A program made the position numbers and the translations under genes. This document shows, one piece after another, positions 23,129 to 23,191 of a stretch of 23,191 nt of DNA (position 1 is the first letter of the stretch; each line of letters opens with the position of its first letter). The notes beneath the pieces were generated by a model that did not search any database, was not told where the DNA came from, and saw only the letters and a program-made list of their open reading frames with translations. This DNA is from a virus, in IMG/VR virus record IMGVR_UViG_3300048112_000078, positions 1 through 23,191 of that record; one strand, written 5' to 3'.

Positions 23129-23191
23129 TTAATCCATGTCTAATTGTAGTTGTGTGTCGTAGTCATTTAAATTGCTAGTATGAGTATTCCA
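23129..23191 (-). CDS. C-terminal end of a gene cut by the right edge
   Basis: The last 20 residues of an open frame (ending NDYDTQLQLDMD), stopping with TAA one base before the gp62-like ATG. The rest lies outside the window. The frame is open to the edge and the spacing matches the operon style. The product cannot be named: the position suggests a replication gene, but the acidic end does not match the T4 gp44 tail. Confidence 0.55.
   Translation of the reverse strand, partial: WNTHTSNLNDYDTQLQLDMD

Noticed and set aside
23129-23191. The cut gene at the right edge as clamp-loader gp44.
   Set aside because: Gene order would allow it, but the 20 visible residues do not resemble the end of T4 gp44, and there is too little sequence to decide.

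Overview
The window looks like a piece of a marine T4-like myovirus genome, close in style to cyanophages and pelagiphages. It is AT-rich, nearly all genes lie on the minus strand, and they are tightly packed with TAATG, ATGA or short overlaps. It carries T4-type replication genes: a DnaB-family helicase like gp41, a zinc/Toprim primase like gp61, and a probable clamp-loader small subunit like gp62. With them are the phage nucleotide genes ThyX and a MazG-like pyrophosphohydrolase. Several promoters match the T4-type late element ATAAATA. The host is not directly visible; a marine bacterium such as SAR11 or a cyanobacterium is an inference. There are no tRNAs, insertion sequences or CRISPR arrays, and no gene-free stretch above 300 bases.

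Layout, following transcription from right to left. About 23.2-20.2 kb is an early/metabolic block: the end of an unidentified gene, the gp62-like protein, a zinc-finger protein, ThyX, MazG, an acidic protein, and a 188-residue protein that keeps the core motifs of the DnaE (C-family) polymerase. At 19.8-20.2 kb lies the only plus-strand gene. It diverges from a structural-like gene (18.9-19.8 kb) across a short region with a late promoter on each strand. At 18.9-15.7 kb is a replication operon (primase, SGNH-type hydrolase, helicase) behind a sigma70-like promoter.

From 15.7 kb to the left edge is a late region of several short transcription units: a small coiled-coil protein, a 404-residue protein, a glycosyltransferase-like protein, a nucleotidyltransferase/ligase-like protein, two conserved unknowns, and two small similar proteins separated by a strong terminator. 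A final late operon encodes a holin-like membrane protein, a very basic protein, a 1984-residue giant protein (amidoligase-like N-terminal part and PD-(D/E)XK nuclease-like C-terminal part), and a Cu/Zn superoxide dismutase fused to two ParB-like domains. A second TEK-motif glycosyltransferase-like gene and a small basic protein follow.

The main theme of the late region is an N-terminal motif of the form M-[KR]-[IFL]-x-[DE]-[IVF] followed by [LIV]-x-E. At least six otherwise unrelated proteins share it, and it resembles the T4 capsid-targeting sequence that is cut by the prohead protease gp21. If this is right, the window encodes a set of proteins packaged in the capsid and delivered with the DNA, including ligase-like, amidoligase/nuclease-like and basic proteins. 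Two other points stand out. The miniature DnaE-like protein is one. The other is a group of promoters placed exactly so that the predicted transcript starts at the A of the start codon, which suggests leaderless mRNAs.
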